Source of the DNA: Isoetes taiwanensis
Taxonomy: Eukaryota; Streptophyta; Lycopodiopsida; Isoetales; Isoetaceae
Assembly: GCA_021234155.1 (NCBI GenBank)
Contig: JAJEKV010000028.1
Location: 3,310,567 to 3,374,566, forward strand
Length of the DNA: 64,000 bases
Direction of reading: 5' to 3'
In this document: positions 24,806 to 35,028 of the stretch, one piece after another
How the letters are laid out: the number at the start of each line of letters is the position of its first letter
Numbering within the stretch: position 1 is the first letter of the stretch
Program-made: the position numbers and the translations under genes
The notes under the pieces: generated by a model
Database searches by the model: none
Seen by the model: the letters and a program-made list of their open reading frames with translations, nothing else
Told to the model about the DNA's origin: nothing

Positions 24806-25678
24806 TGGGACAATCACCTTGAGAAGGGATAGACCAAACTGGAACGTACTCGGACGATCGCGGACGATCTCTTTTTGAGAAGGGATGGACTGATACGGAG
24901 TTAAAGCATGGGGGAGTGGTCTACGGTGCCAGGGTTATGGGGGCATGGCAAAATATGGCAAAGTTGTGGAAACATAGCAAACATTACTCATGTATCTAGG
25001 GACCTTTATTCTTATGGGAAATACAAGGTAAAGGTGGTTGTAGAAACATGGAAGGGGTCGAGGTACTATCATTGGGATGATTATTGGTTGAGGAAAAGGC
25101 CATAGATAATATCCATATGATAAGTCCTATAATCTAATTAAAGACAAAGAGATATTTTGAGAAAAAGGCAACTGCATACTAAAAAAGGCTGAAGTCGCAG
25201 AGAGGTCTATAAATAGAACCAAAACTTCAGTTGGACATATCTCGGCAACCAGAGGTCGGATTGCAGCGACCTTTACCTCATTGGAACCGGCTCGGAGTCT
25301 AGTTTCCGAATTGGGGCGGCCAAATTACTGCCATAGCGACTTCACAGATCTGCACTTGCTTTTGTGATGTGTGCCTATGTGGAGTAGCTAGACTTGGAGT
25401 AGCTAGACTAGCCTGGAGGGCCAATAAGCCAGATATTGTCTTTGCCCAATGGTCTACGCGGAGTAGCCAGATATTGTTTGCTCATGGTCTACGCGGAGTA
25501 GCCAGATACTGTTTGCTGAGCTAGTTGCATTGCCATAACTCTGTGGACCCGGTTGGGTGGTTAAACGTGCTCATCAATGTATTTGTCTGTGATATATATG
25601 ATGTTCTTGGATCTTGATCTTCAAATAATATGCTGTTGTATCAGTAGTTTAGCTTCCCATAAATAATGAATCGTATCA
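24806..25678 (+). mobile_element. Solo LTR of the array retrotransposon family
   Basis: The segment starts TGGGACAATCACC and ends GAATCGTATCA. Over its whole 873 bp it matches, in reverse complement, the six LTRs between 48.7 and 61.5 kb. Homology to the array stops at both these points, which fixes the LTR as TG...CA. Flanking pentamers (TTCCA, TCCTC) do not match, so no target duplication survives. An A-run follows at 25687-25700. It lies in the opposite orientation to the array copies. Confidence 0.85.
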
Positions 25679-26473
25679 TCCTCCCCAAAAAAAAAAAAAA
25701 ATGTGGGGGGAGGGTTTTCTAAAGTGAATGTCTCCGGTGGAGTTCAGAATTGCTGAGAATAGTTGAGTAATAAGGAGTTAGCAATTGAAAATGGAGAAGA
25801 TGCTTTGATAGCTGAGTAGAGAAGACACCATCTCATAAGGAGCTTTCAAAAGAGGGGTTCCATGCACAAGGAAGTCAACGAATGTTGAGGGTATCTAAGG
25901 GAATATTAGTGAATTTAAGAGAAAATTGATGGAATCCAAATCGGAGAGCATTTAAAGAATCTTGAGAAAATCTAGAGGAATCCTTGAGTCTTAAAGAATC
26001 TTGAAAAAATCTAAGGGAATCTTATGGAAGTTACAGGGACTTTGAGGGAACTACCCACTTATATTTATGCATATCTACTTTTAATACTTCTAACATGCTT
26101 GATCACTCAAAGGTGATGGGATATACATGGACATAAGGTCCGTTTTAGTGTTTTCCCCTTTTAATGATATAATATACATACATACTTCCAGAGGGGGGGG
26201 GGGGGGGAGGGTTTAGAAAAACGATAATTACTTGGCATCTTGTTTGTCATACATCTAACTTTGCTTAATTTGCAGCTTTTGCAACAAGGATGCAATATAT
26301 GCCCTTGATGAACACGTGGCTTTTTCATTCATTTATCTCAACAGATGTTTTGTATTGGTTGAGAGTGGGTAGCCGCACATTGCAGGCTATCCAAAAACTA
26401 ATTATAAATTATTACAATTATGCCACTAAAAAGAACTCCTCGATGGAGTTGTTAAACAACAAAACATGATGAG
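25679..26473. other. Non-coding spacer with simple-sequence tracts
   Basis: Contains an A-run followed by TGTGGGGGGAGGG just after the solo LTR. Two imperfect copies of a ~35-bp AAAGAATCTTGA-type repeat lie near 25.95-26.02 kb, and a run of 15 G lies at 26193-26207. No gene is seen. Confidence 0.6.
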
Positions 26474-26486
26474 ATGTTGGATGATG
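26474..26486. repeat. Left target-site duplication of LINE-B
   Basis: ATGTTGGATGATG here is repeated exactly at 32608-32620, directly after the poly-A tail of LINE-B. The final A of the tail may belong to either the tail or the duplication. Confidence 0.85.
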
Positions 26487-26574
26487 AAGTAGATTGCGCT
26501 AAAAATTAGCAAAGCATGAGCGGCTAGGGTTAGGGCGGCCGCCATGGCCGTCCCCGTTACGTGAAGAGCAGAAC

Positions 26575-28481
26575 ATGTGCTCTTGTGGTTTTGCTTCCCA
26601 TGGCCTGGCAGATGCAATGACGGTCGGGCTTTTGCTTTCATTCTGTGTTAAAGAATGGAGTTTCCTAGACAGGTTTCTCTTTTGGAAGATTAGATCAGAA
26701 GTATTTGAAGGTGGTAGCAACAGGAACTTGGATGAAGACGATGCTGGCCATAAACTATCTGAGCACAGAGGGTTAGGGCGACCCCATGTGCACAGCAGAA
26801 TATTTGCAGTTGTGAACTAATGTCATGTGGCCTGATTGATGCAGCCACAGTGGAATTGTTGTTTCCATTCTGTATGAAACAATGGAGTTCCTTTGAGAGG
26901 TCTCTCTGGAGACCGTTCTTGGCACTTGCAAAACAGGGTATGTGCATTTACGAAGTTCTCTCAAATGGCCTGGTAGATGCAGCCTTGAATCCTTGGGGTA
27001 AATGGATAACCTGGAGCAGGCTTTACATCAAGATGTCTGATTATATCCTACCTGGTTTTGGGATTAAGATTGCGGAGCCTGGAAAATATGATAAACAGGA
27101 TATTAAAGCTATGGTTTATGTGGTGGGAACCTTATTTCTTATAAGCGGTCAGTGCTTTGCTTACAATTACTTTTATTTGTCTCCATTCTATAGATCCTAT
27201 AAACAGTTGAAATATGTTTTAAAATCAATGGCTAGTCCTAATGCAATTTGGCAAAGCACTGTCCTTTGGTATTTTGAAGTCAGATGTTTGCTTGTTGCTC
27301 GAACTGGGCCAGACCAAATGGAAAGGCTGTGCAAGTGGGCTATCTTCTAGCTTCGTTGTCACGGGCCAATCAACTGATGACACCTCTAAGAAGAAGTGGT
27401 GGAATAGGATCTGTAGGCGGACAGATTCGACTGTGGGAAGTATCTGAAAATAATGCTAAGTTCAGGAATTTAGACTGGATAGGCTTCAGTGTTGGAATGT
27501 ATCAGACTTGTGGATATAGTTTGAACATGGATCAGATCGCTTGGTATTTGGTTCAATAGTAACAAGAAATTACAACTCTCTGTGTAATGGCTTTGAGCCC
27601 AGTGTTAGCCCATTTGTCTTATGGGCCTGTGTTGTTGAATATCAGCCCATAGCCTAATAGTTGCTCAATATGTACTAGGCTGTTATTGTATTTTCTTTGT
27701 CAAATCTCTCATGAACTACAGAATATATAACATTACATGTGTTTATGATGTTGTCTTAAGATGGGAATTTAAGACACGTAACCATTATCCATTTCAAAAA
27801 CAGATGATCTATGATAGATACAATTTGATTGCATGTAAGAGTTTTGGCTATGGGCTCTGGCATTGGGCTCTGGCATTGGGTAGTGAGAATTGCATGGCAA
27901 TGGGGGAAATTGTATGGGAATTCTTGCTGGAGAAAATGCTCTACTGGAACTGTTGTAATAACATGGGTCTAACCATGATAACCTCTGCATCCTCTTATAA
28001 GTACAGGGTCCCAAATGGGGGGTGTGAGTATGGACATAGCTATGGTAATAACATGGGTCCAACCATGATAACCTCTGCATCCTCTTATAAGTGCAGGGTC
28101 CCAAATGGGGGGCGTGGATATGGACATAGCTATGGGGCTGGGGGGCAAGCATGGAAGTTCGAGGGGGGGATAAGCTCTGGCTCAACTAGTAACAGAAATA
28201 AGGGTTCAATTATTACAACCTTTGCATTTTCCTATAAGAGCATGGTCTCAATTGGGGTATGTAGGATCTCAATTAGGGTATGTGGGTATGGACAAAGCTG
28301 TGAGATGGGGGGGCAGATATGGAAACTGGTGATGGGGGCAAGCACTGGTTTAACCAATAACAGTAATAACTGGATCATCATATGGGTAGATATCAACTTT
28401 GGGATTTTCAAAATAATGGGTATGAATTTAGGGGGCCTTTCGAGAAATTGTCAGGTGTCCTCTTTTGTCAGACATCTATGA
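26575..28481 (+). pseudogene. LINE-B 5' region and candidate ORF1, broken
   Basis: Several overlapping open segments fill this stretch in different frames. None matches a domain I know. The last (27711-28481, 256 codons) contains two copies of a 30-residue repeat (NNMGxTMITSASSYK...YGHSYG) and a degenerate third, ending 30 nt before ORF2. Position just upstream of ORF2 is the only argument for calling it ORF1. The Gly/Asn/Tyr-rich, low-complexity make-up would suit an RNA-binding role, but that is speculative. Confidence 0.4.
27956..28135. repeat. 90-bp in-frame tandem repeat in LINE-B ORF1 region
   Basis: Two copies of a 90-bp unit (27956-28045 and 28046-28135) differ at only a few positions, and 90 bp keeps the reading frame. 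A more diverged third copy follows at about 28.18-28.30 kb. This is ORF1 repeat expansion rather than host satellite DNA. Confidence 0.8.
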
Positions 28482-28511
28482 GGTGGACATATATCTACAT
28501 ATCAACGATCA

Positions 28512-31500
28512 ATGATTATTGTCTCTTGGAATTTGCGCGGTATTAAGGGGGTCCTAAAAAGGGGCAGGGTCCTAGCCACAATTAGATCTATGAAAGCTGA
28601 TATCATATTACTACAGGAGCACAGACTCCCAGATTCTAAAGCCAGGTCCATTGGAAGATGGGTAGGAGGGGATTATTCATCTTTTCGCTGTGCTGCCTGG
28701 GGAACTAAAGGGGGCACATGTATTCTATGGAAAGGTCTGCAACATAAGTTTCAGTTTGCTGGCAGGGATGGCAGATGGCAAGCTATGATATTTGAAACAA
28801 AGGGTTGTCAGTGGGGGCTCCTCAATGTATACGCATCCAATGTTCTTGCTGACAGAGCAGTGATGTGGAAGGAGATGGAAAGTTGGATAACCCAAAATGG
28901 TGGGGGGGTTGAGAATTGGATTCTTGGTGGTGATCTGAACATGACAGATGTCTGGGACCAAAAGATAGGTTTGCATAGAAACCTGCAAGAAAATGAAGAA
29001 GCTGCATGGAATTCCCTCCTAAACAACATCGGTCTCTCACTTGTACCTCCCTCTAATGCTACCTTTTCCTGGTCAAATAAGCAAAAGGGGCAAGATAGGG
29101 TATATTGCCTACTTGACCGATTCTATATGGACAATAAATCAGCGTGTTTTATGGATAAATGTTATGTGGAAGGTGAGCTCGCTTTCGCTCACTCGGATCA
29201 TGTACCATAGAAGCTTGTTCTTGAAGGTGCCCCTGCTATGGGGAAACAAGGTAATGTTCCATTCAAATTCAATACGTCATGGTTAGGAAAAGAGGCATTT
29301 TGCAAACCATTTAGAGCTTTCTTGGCCTCACTTCCCAATCTTGAGGACCTTCCTAGTATGAAAGTTTGGATTGAAAAAACTAAGCTTATGAAGCGATGGA
29401 TAAAGAAGTGGGGTAAAAAAAGATCCATGGAATTTAGACGAGAAAAGAAAATTATTTACAACCTTCTAAGGGAGGTCAAGCAGGAACTACTAGATCATCC
29501 TCATGACTTGGGAAGACAATCCAGAGAAGAGGAACTAGAAGGGAAAGCCAAGGCAATTGAGGAGGAGGAAGCTAGGGGAGTGGCTGTACGCTCTAAAACA
29601 AAGTGGTATACGGAGCTTGACTCTGAGAACTCCAAATGCTTTTTTAGAATGGCAGGGGCAAGACTAGCAGAAAATAGTATCTCAACAATTATAGATAATA
29701 GTCAGAATATGTTGGATGATCCAGATGAGATCAAGACATTTATAAGAAATAGCTTTCAGAAACAATTCACGGAAGATCCCAGGCCGGTGACATTTCAAGC
29801 CCAGATCTCCCAATGGATGAACAAGTTGGATTGGTCGGTCAAAGTTACAGAAGGAGATAATCAAAACCTGATGCAGTATTTTGGGGACGCCGAGATCTAT
29901 AAAACCTTGTGCTCTTTGGCCTCAGGTAAGTCTCCTGGTCCTGATGGCTTCCCCCCTGAATTTTATATAGAATTTTGGGACCTCTTAAGGCCCGACTTTG
30001 TGAAGGCTGTGCAAGGGGCCTGGTGTTCCTCTACACTACACCCCACCCTGGCTGCTGGATTCATAACTCTCATTCCAAAAATACCAAGACCTTTGTCACT
30101 CTGTGAATGGAGGCCTATTGCCTTGACCAATGTTATGTACAAAGTTATCATGAAAGGCATTGTTAATCGCGTAAAGCCTATTCTCAATAGGATCATTGGT
30201 AGAGAACAATCAGCTTTCCTTCCAGGTAGGTACATCCTTGACAATTATATTGCAGCCAGGGAAGGTTTACATTGGTGCAGAATTTCAAAGCAGAACTGTG
30301 TCCTTATAAAGATGGATTTTCGGAAGGCCTATGACTCCCTTAGATGGGAAGGTTTGGAAGAGGTCATGAAATATATGGGATTCAAAAGTGAATTTATTGC
30401 TCTCTCTATGGGCATGAACAAGCTTGCCTCTGCCTCGGTGCTTGTGAATGGTGAGCCTTCAGGTCTCTTTCATCTCTGAAAAAGAATAAGGCAAGGATGT
30501 CCATTAGCTCCTTATCTGTTTGTGATTATGGCTAGCCTTCTTACTAAAATGGTCAACTTCAAAGTAGAAGAAGATGCAATGTCTGGACTATCTCTTCCAG
30601 GTCAAGGTGGAAAGCTTACAATTATGCAGTATGCTGATGACATCTTCATGTTCCTTAGGTTTGATGACAATAGTTTCCATCCTTCCGTGATATTCTAGTT
30701 GCATTTAAAGATATCTCGGGCATTGAACTCAATGCCAACAAATGTTCTACTTTATGGGCTCTTGAAGGGGATATTGATCCACGTGCTAAAGGGCTTGCTT
30801 TCCCGGTGATGGCAGCAGGTGAGACTGTTAAGCTCTTGGGTCTTCCACTATCTCTCTCGGATAGCATGAAGGGTCTGTGGTCCCCAATCTTAGACAGACT
30901 CAGAAAGAAAATGAGAATGTGGTCCGCCAAGGGACTATCAGTCTCTGGCAGAGTTACGGTGGCCAATGCTGTCTTTGCTGGCTCACATATCTACGTTTCA
31001 TCGGTGATAGTAGCTCAAAAAAGTATATACAATCAGATACAGGTCATTATTAGGAAGTTTATTTGGGGAGGCAATGCAAAGGTGGCATGGTCAGAGCTAT
31101 GCCGGGATAAGAGAGATGGCGGGCTAGGATGCAAGGACCCTTTTATACAGGCACAGGCACTTGCAGCCAAATTTGTTTGGCGTGTGCTACATAATGACTC
31201 TTCCCCAGCCATGATATTCGTTAAACATTGGCTCGAGCAGTGTAAGCTCAAACATAAGCCATCACTTCCTAGGGACGAACTAGGGGCCTTCTTCTATGAT
31301 GCCAAACTAGCTCCGGGTACCTCCCGGTGATGAGAAGGATACTCCAGGCCTGGATGAAGGTTCTATCGGTATGCTCCCCAGCTGATATTCCTAGTGAGGC
31401 TGGAAATATCAGTATCCTTTGGAATACACAAGTTTGGAATAAGGAAGGTCTCCCTTTGGCCTTGGTCCATCCCCGCATATTTGGGAAATGGAGAGAACAT

Positions 31501-32349
31501 GGAATTCAGTATCTACAACATTTATGGATGAATGGCAGATGGATATCCTGGACTAGATTCAAGTACAAGGTACAAAGGACAGGGGAAGGGGATAGAAAGG
31601 TATTACGTGAGATTCTAGGTAATATCAAAGATCGTTCCGGTGTTCCGGGGCGCGAAGAAGTCTGGTGGTGTGTTCGGAAGGAAAGGTACTGTGTGGCGAG
31701 TATCTATCGCGCATTGTGTGGTGAGGAAACTCCACTAACAGCATAGGTCAGGATGGGGGTAACAACTACGGTTGCTAAGCTTCTCCTATCTAATTCATGG
31801 AAATCTATCTGCTCAAAGAAACTTCAGTTCTTTAGGTGGAGTGCGCTTCAAGGAGCTCTCAGTACTAAACAGGTTCTACTTCGGAAAGGGATTGTGGATG
31901 ACGATATGTGCCCGTTGGGTTGCCAATCATGTGAGTCGATCATGCATCTCCTCTTTTGTCCTAAGATTTACAAATTTTGGTGCTGGGTTTCCCCGATCTT
32001 AGGGATTGAGCTGGCCCATCTTATATGGCCCGAGCTGCTCATTAGAACTGATAAATGTATAATTACTGCCTCCTTGACCAATGTGGCACTTTGGGTGGTT
32101 TGGAGGCACAGATGTGATATGGCATTAGGGGGACAGGCTACTTCAGTGGCAAAACTTAAGAACCTCTTTAACATGGAAGTGGCTCTACTGGCCTTGTCCC
32201 ACCATAGAAAGATGGGTGTGGCGTACAATAAACAGTTGGATAGAGTTGGTAAACTGGAAGGATTCTACAGCTACCTCAGATGTCAATGGATGGATGAGGA
32301 AGATCCAGCCCCTACGTATGACGGTGGGATCCACACTCTTGGTAACTAA
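28512..32349 (+). pseudogene. LINE-B ORF2 (endonuclease-reverse transcriptase-zf-RVT), broken
   Basis: The ATG at 28512 opens an AP endonuclease (VSWNLRGIKG, LQEHRLPD, ILGGDLNM, LDRFYMDN, SDHVP). An in-frame TAG at 29208 is followed in the same frame by the RT (SPGPDGFPPEFY, ALTNVMYKVI, DFRKAYDSLRW). After a second in-frame stop, TGA at 30477, come RQGCPLAPYLF and the YADD catalytic motif near 30.63 kb. A frameshift near 30.68 kb and another near 31.32 kb lead to the thumb and zf-RVT segments. A third in-frame stop (TAG 31744) precedes the Cys/His domain (CPLGCQSCESIMHLLFC). An intact parent would have about 1,280 codons. LINE-D at the right edge is a close relative. Confidence 0.85.
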
Positions 32350-33583
32350 GTATCTTTTGCGCCCTGAAACCTTGTGGTATGTAGAAGCCGGATTTGCCCA
32401 CTCTATAGTACCTGCCTCTGTGGAGAAGATGGTGATATTTCCCTATAGTACTCACATGCAGGGAAGAAGAGCAGGTACTCCAGTAGTACATTCACCCCTA
32501 GTCTGATGGGCAAATAATATACAACTTTTCTACCTGTCCCATTGATGGGGCTCTCTGTAAATTTACTATCGACAATAATAATATACTCCTACCTTCAAAA
32601 AAAAAAAATGTTGGATGATGTACTTGTTAAAGTCTTATCACCGGATTAAAAAACCCCGCCCTTTTGGGTTTCCAAGGAAAAACCCCTCTTTATAGTCTTT
32701 CTCACAATACAATATATAGACATTCTGGGGAAGTTCTCTTCCTCTCTCTCTGGTGAGGAGCAATCTAGTGTCGCCACTTCGCAGTCAAGATTATAGAATA
32801 GTCACCCCATGCCCCTTTTCATTTTGTCTTCTAGTCATGCTCCACACTAGCAAAAGGATGAGAATAAAAACATCAAGGTTTGTATGGCATTCCCAACTTG
32901 ATGCTTCTTTTGGCACTTATCCTTACTAATAATTCGAAGAATCTTGTATGCTTTTTTGGCGTGTTACTCTTAAAAAAAAAAAAAAATTTATTCTATTCTA
33001 TTCTTATTTAATTCAAGTTTATTCATACACGAGACTCCTACTGCATTTCCATGATGTTGTTGAGCGAGTGAAATGGGAGAGAGAAGGAAAATCACATGAA
33101 AATGGAATACGACACCAATGCGTTACAGATTGCCTGCCAATACCCAGATACTATCTTCGCAATCAGCCGTGGCTATTACCTTTTCAAAAAACACTTCAAG
33201 GAAATCTCATTGACGAAACTTAGACATCTTCTTGACGTCTTCAAGGCTTTTCTATTAATATACCCTCCAACATGAAGTTTACAGCAAGTGGTATCAAGTG
33301 GTACAAAAGCCTCAACAATATAACTAGCCAGATTGATTGCAAACCCATGTTTATTCAAGGGCTCCTTCTTTTTGTCAGCAATTCCAGAGTGATGTTCTTC
33401 TGGTAAAAGTCAGGAACATCAAATGGAAGGCATCTAAGATGTGTATATGTAGTAAAAAAGCTATGGACCTGAGGGTCTAAATGGCAAGAGAATAATATAT
33501 TACATTTATAATCCTATATTGTAAATAAATTTGTAATTATTAGAAGATTCATAAGCATAGCATACATGATTGTTAAACAAGCT

Positions 33584-33590
33584 TATATAA
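33584..33590 (+). promoter_or_regulatory. Possible TATA box of the BURP gene
   Basis: TATATAA followed by AG lies 543 nt upstream of the BURP start codon. If it is used, the 5' leader would be roughly 510 nt long and might contain an intron. Evidence is motif and position only. Confidence 0.35.
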
Positions 33591-33640
33591 AGATTGACGA
33601 ATCGACCCACTCCGTAGGATGGAGATTCTCATGAGAAGGG

Positions 33641-33668
33641 GCATGCATGCATGCATGTTTTGCATGCA
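33641..33668 (+). promoter_or_regulatory. RY-type CATGCATG cluster upstream of the BURP gene
   Basis: GCATGCATGCATGCATG (33641-33657) and TGCATGCA (33661-33668) form a dense block of overlapping RY motifs. In seed plants RY elements are bound by B3-domain factors of the ABI3/FUS3/LEC2 group and are typical of seed-expressed genes, including some BURP genes. Simple-repeat origin is possible because the block is also a (CATG)n microsatellite. Confidence 0.4.
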
Positions 33669-34133
33669 ATTTTAGATCTCTGTTTTAGTTTTTTATAGCA
33701 AGAGTCTTTTTTAGCTTCTCAAATCGGCATTTCTTCTTCGTCTCAGCAGTTTCCTTTCTCTTCCTCTTGAATCATGCAGAGGAGGGGCTTCTACCTGCAT
33801 GGATAAACATTTCTTGACGTTTTTTCATTATCCTCTTTTCATCTTGGCTTAGTTGTCTGGATTGAGGCAATTCTATTTCATCCTTCACAATTCTTAAATG
33901 TTAAGCAGAGTTCCCTTCTTATCAGCGGTTTGGATGCATGATGCGAGTCCTAATGAGAATGCAAATTGATCCACTCCTTTTTTATTTTGGAGGTTTTTTT
34001 ATCTCATGTATATGTTTTAGTGTTTATGTTGTGCAGGGATTCAGTTAGCATGTGCGTAGACTGACGATTGTCCAAGCCTCTTGCTGAGGGCTTATCACTA
34101 GGGTGGAATTGGTAGAGAAAGGATCCAAGTAAA

Positions 34134-35021
34134 ATGGGTATGATTAGGGTAGTGGTCTGGTTTCTTATGCTTATAGAAGCCATGATGCAGTTTGGGCACT
34201 CTTCACTCATTCCTCCAACCATGCATCTTCCTTTATCAACTCCACTGCATGCCTTTTGTGGTACATCCTTACAATGTGATCCTAAGATAATCCTGTGTGA
34301 GAGCAAACCCTACCGTCGTCGGCTTCTTGATGCCAAGCTTGATGGGTTCACAGAAACATGCCGAGCTAATAAGCCAGCACGTTCCATCGCCGGAGTATTC
34401 TTCCAGAAGGCAAACCTTGAAGCTGGAAACTCTCTAGCCTTCCCATACTTGAACGAAAACCCCTTGCTTTCAGCTTTCCTTCCACCTGCTATGCTAGCCA
34501 AGCTACCTTTTAGCTTAGAAGGCATCCCCATAGTGGAGTCATTGATACCAGTAAGTTCCTCCATGAAGCAAGCTATGGTTGCTTCTCTCGAGGCTTGTAG
34601 TGCAGTGCCTTCTCCAACTGAAGTGAAACAATGTGTGACTTCTGGAGAATCCATGGCTCAGTTTATTGAAGGGTTGCTTGGCCAAAACTACAAGGTCATC
34701 GGCTGGTTTGATACCCGGTCAATCTATGGGCAGAGCATGAGCGTGGAGTCCTTGGAACAAGTTGTGATGCCAGAATCTCGCCATGTCCTCTGCCATGGCC
34801 TTGCATTTCCGTATCTGGCATTTTATTGTCACTATGTTGCAGGTAGTGGCATGTATCGCATCAACACCCAGGCAGGGAATTACATCGATGAATGCCATTT
34901 TAAGACTTTCTTCTACAACAAAACCAATCACGTGCTTCGTTCTCTTGGTATTGAACCAGGCAAAGGCGAGTTCTGTCACTTCATTGGTGCCTCTGATACG
35001 TTGCTTTTTGCCAAAGGTTAA
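34134..35021 (+). CDS. BURP-domain protein, secreted or cell-wall type
   Basis: A 295-aa uninterrupted ORF. Residues 1-22 are hydrophobic (VVVWFLMLIEAMM) and look like a signal peptide. The BURP domain covers about residues 88-294. Its signature is present: CH at 220, ten residues, CH (CHGLAFPYLAFYCH), 20 residues, CH, 25 residues, CH near the end (FCHF). The third spacing (20) is shorter than the 23-27 I expect. CVTSGESMAQFIEGLLG is the conserved segment before the first CH. BURP proteins are plant-specific, mostly apoplastic; relatives include USP, RD22 and the polygalacturonase beta subunit. No intron is needed. A LINE fragment begins only about 10 nt after the stop codon, so the original 3' UTR is lost or very short. 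Confidence 0.85.
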   Translation: MGMIRVVVWFLMLIEAMMQFGHSSLIPPTMHLPLSTPLHAFCGTSLQCDPKIILCESKPYRRRLLDAKLDGFTETCRANKPARSIAGVFFQKANLEAGNSLAFPYLNENPLLSAFLPPAMLAKLPFSLEGIPIVESLIPVSSSMKQAMVASLEACSAVPSPTEVKQCVTSGESMAQFIEGLLGQNYKVIGWFDTRSIYGQSMSVESLEQVVMPESRHVLCHGLAFPYLAFYCHYVAGSGMYRINTQAGNYIDECHFKTFFYNKTNHVLRSLGIEPGKGEFCHFIGASDTLLFAKG

Positions 35022-35028
35022 GTTTTAA

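Larger units (their letters stand above)
26487..32607 (+). mobile_element. LINE-B: full-length L1-type LINE (6.1 kb) with target-site duplication and poly-A
   Basis: The element runs from just after a 13-bp target duplication to a short A-run ending at 32607, where the same 13 bp follow. It therefore appears full length. It has a 5' region with repeated ~226-bp monomer-like blocks (compare GGCCTGGCAGATGCA near 26602, GGCCTGATTGATGCA near 26828, GGCCTGGTAGATGCA near 26966), a Gly/Asn/Tyr-rich ORF1 region, and an ORF2 with endonuclease, RT and zf-RVT domains but no RNase H. In-frame stops and frameshifts make it non-functional as sequenced. It interrupts sequence with no visible gene. Confidence 0.9.
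32621..34133. other. Spacer and presumed upstream region of the BURP gene
   Basis: No clear gene. A run of A at about 32.97 kb may mark an old retroposon end. A minus-strand stretch at about 33.43-33.18 kb stays open for some 80 codons without resembling anything I know. The proximal part carries a TATA-like box and a CATGCA cluster, listed separately. Confidence 0.55.

Noticed and set aside
25679-25700. A-run after the solo LTR as proof of retroposition of an LTR transcript
   Set aside because: Transcripts end inside an LTR, not at its outer end, and no target duplication brackets the LTR plus A-run; the A-run is probably coincidental.
26193-26207. Run of 15 G as a quadruplex regulatory element
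   Set aside because: A homopolymer in a gene-free spacer between a solo LTR and a LINE; more likely a microsatellite of uncertain sequenced length.
33176-33430. Minus-strand stretch open for about 80 codons (INLASYIVEAFVPLD)
   Set aside because: I recognise no family and find no start or neighbouring exons. It could be a relic exon, but support is too thin for a gene call.
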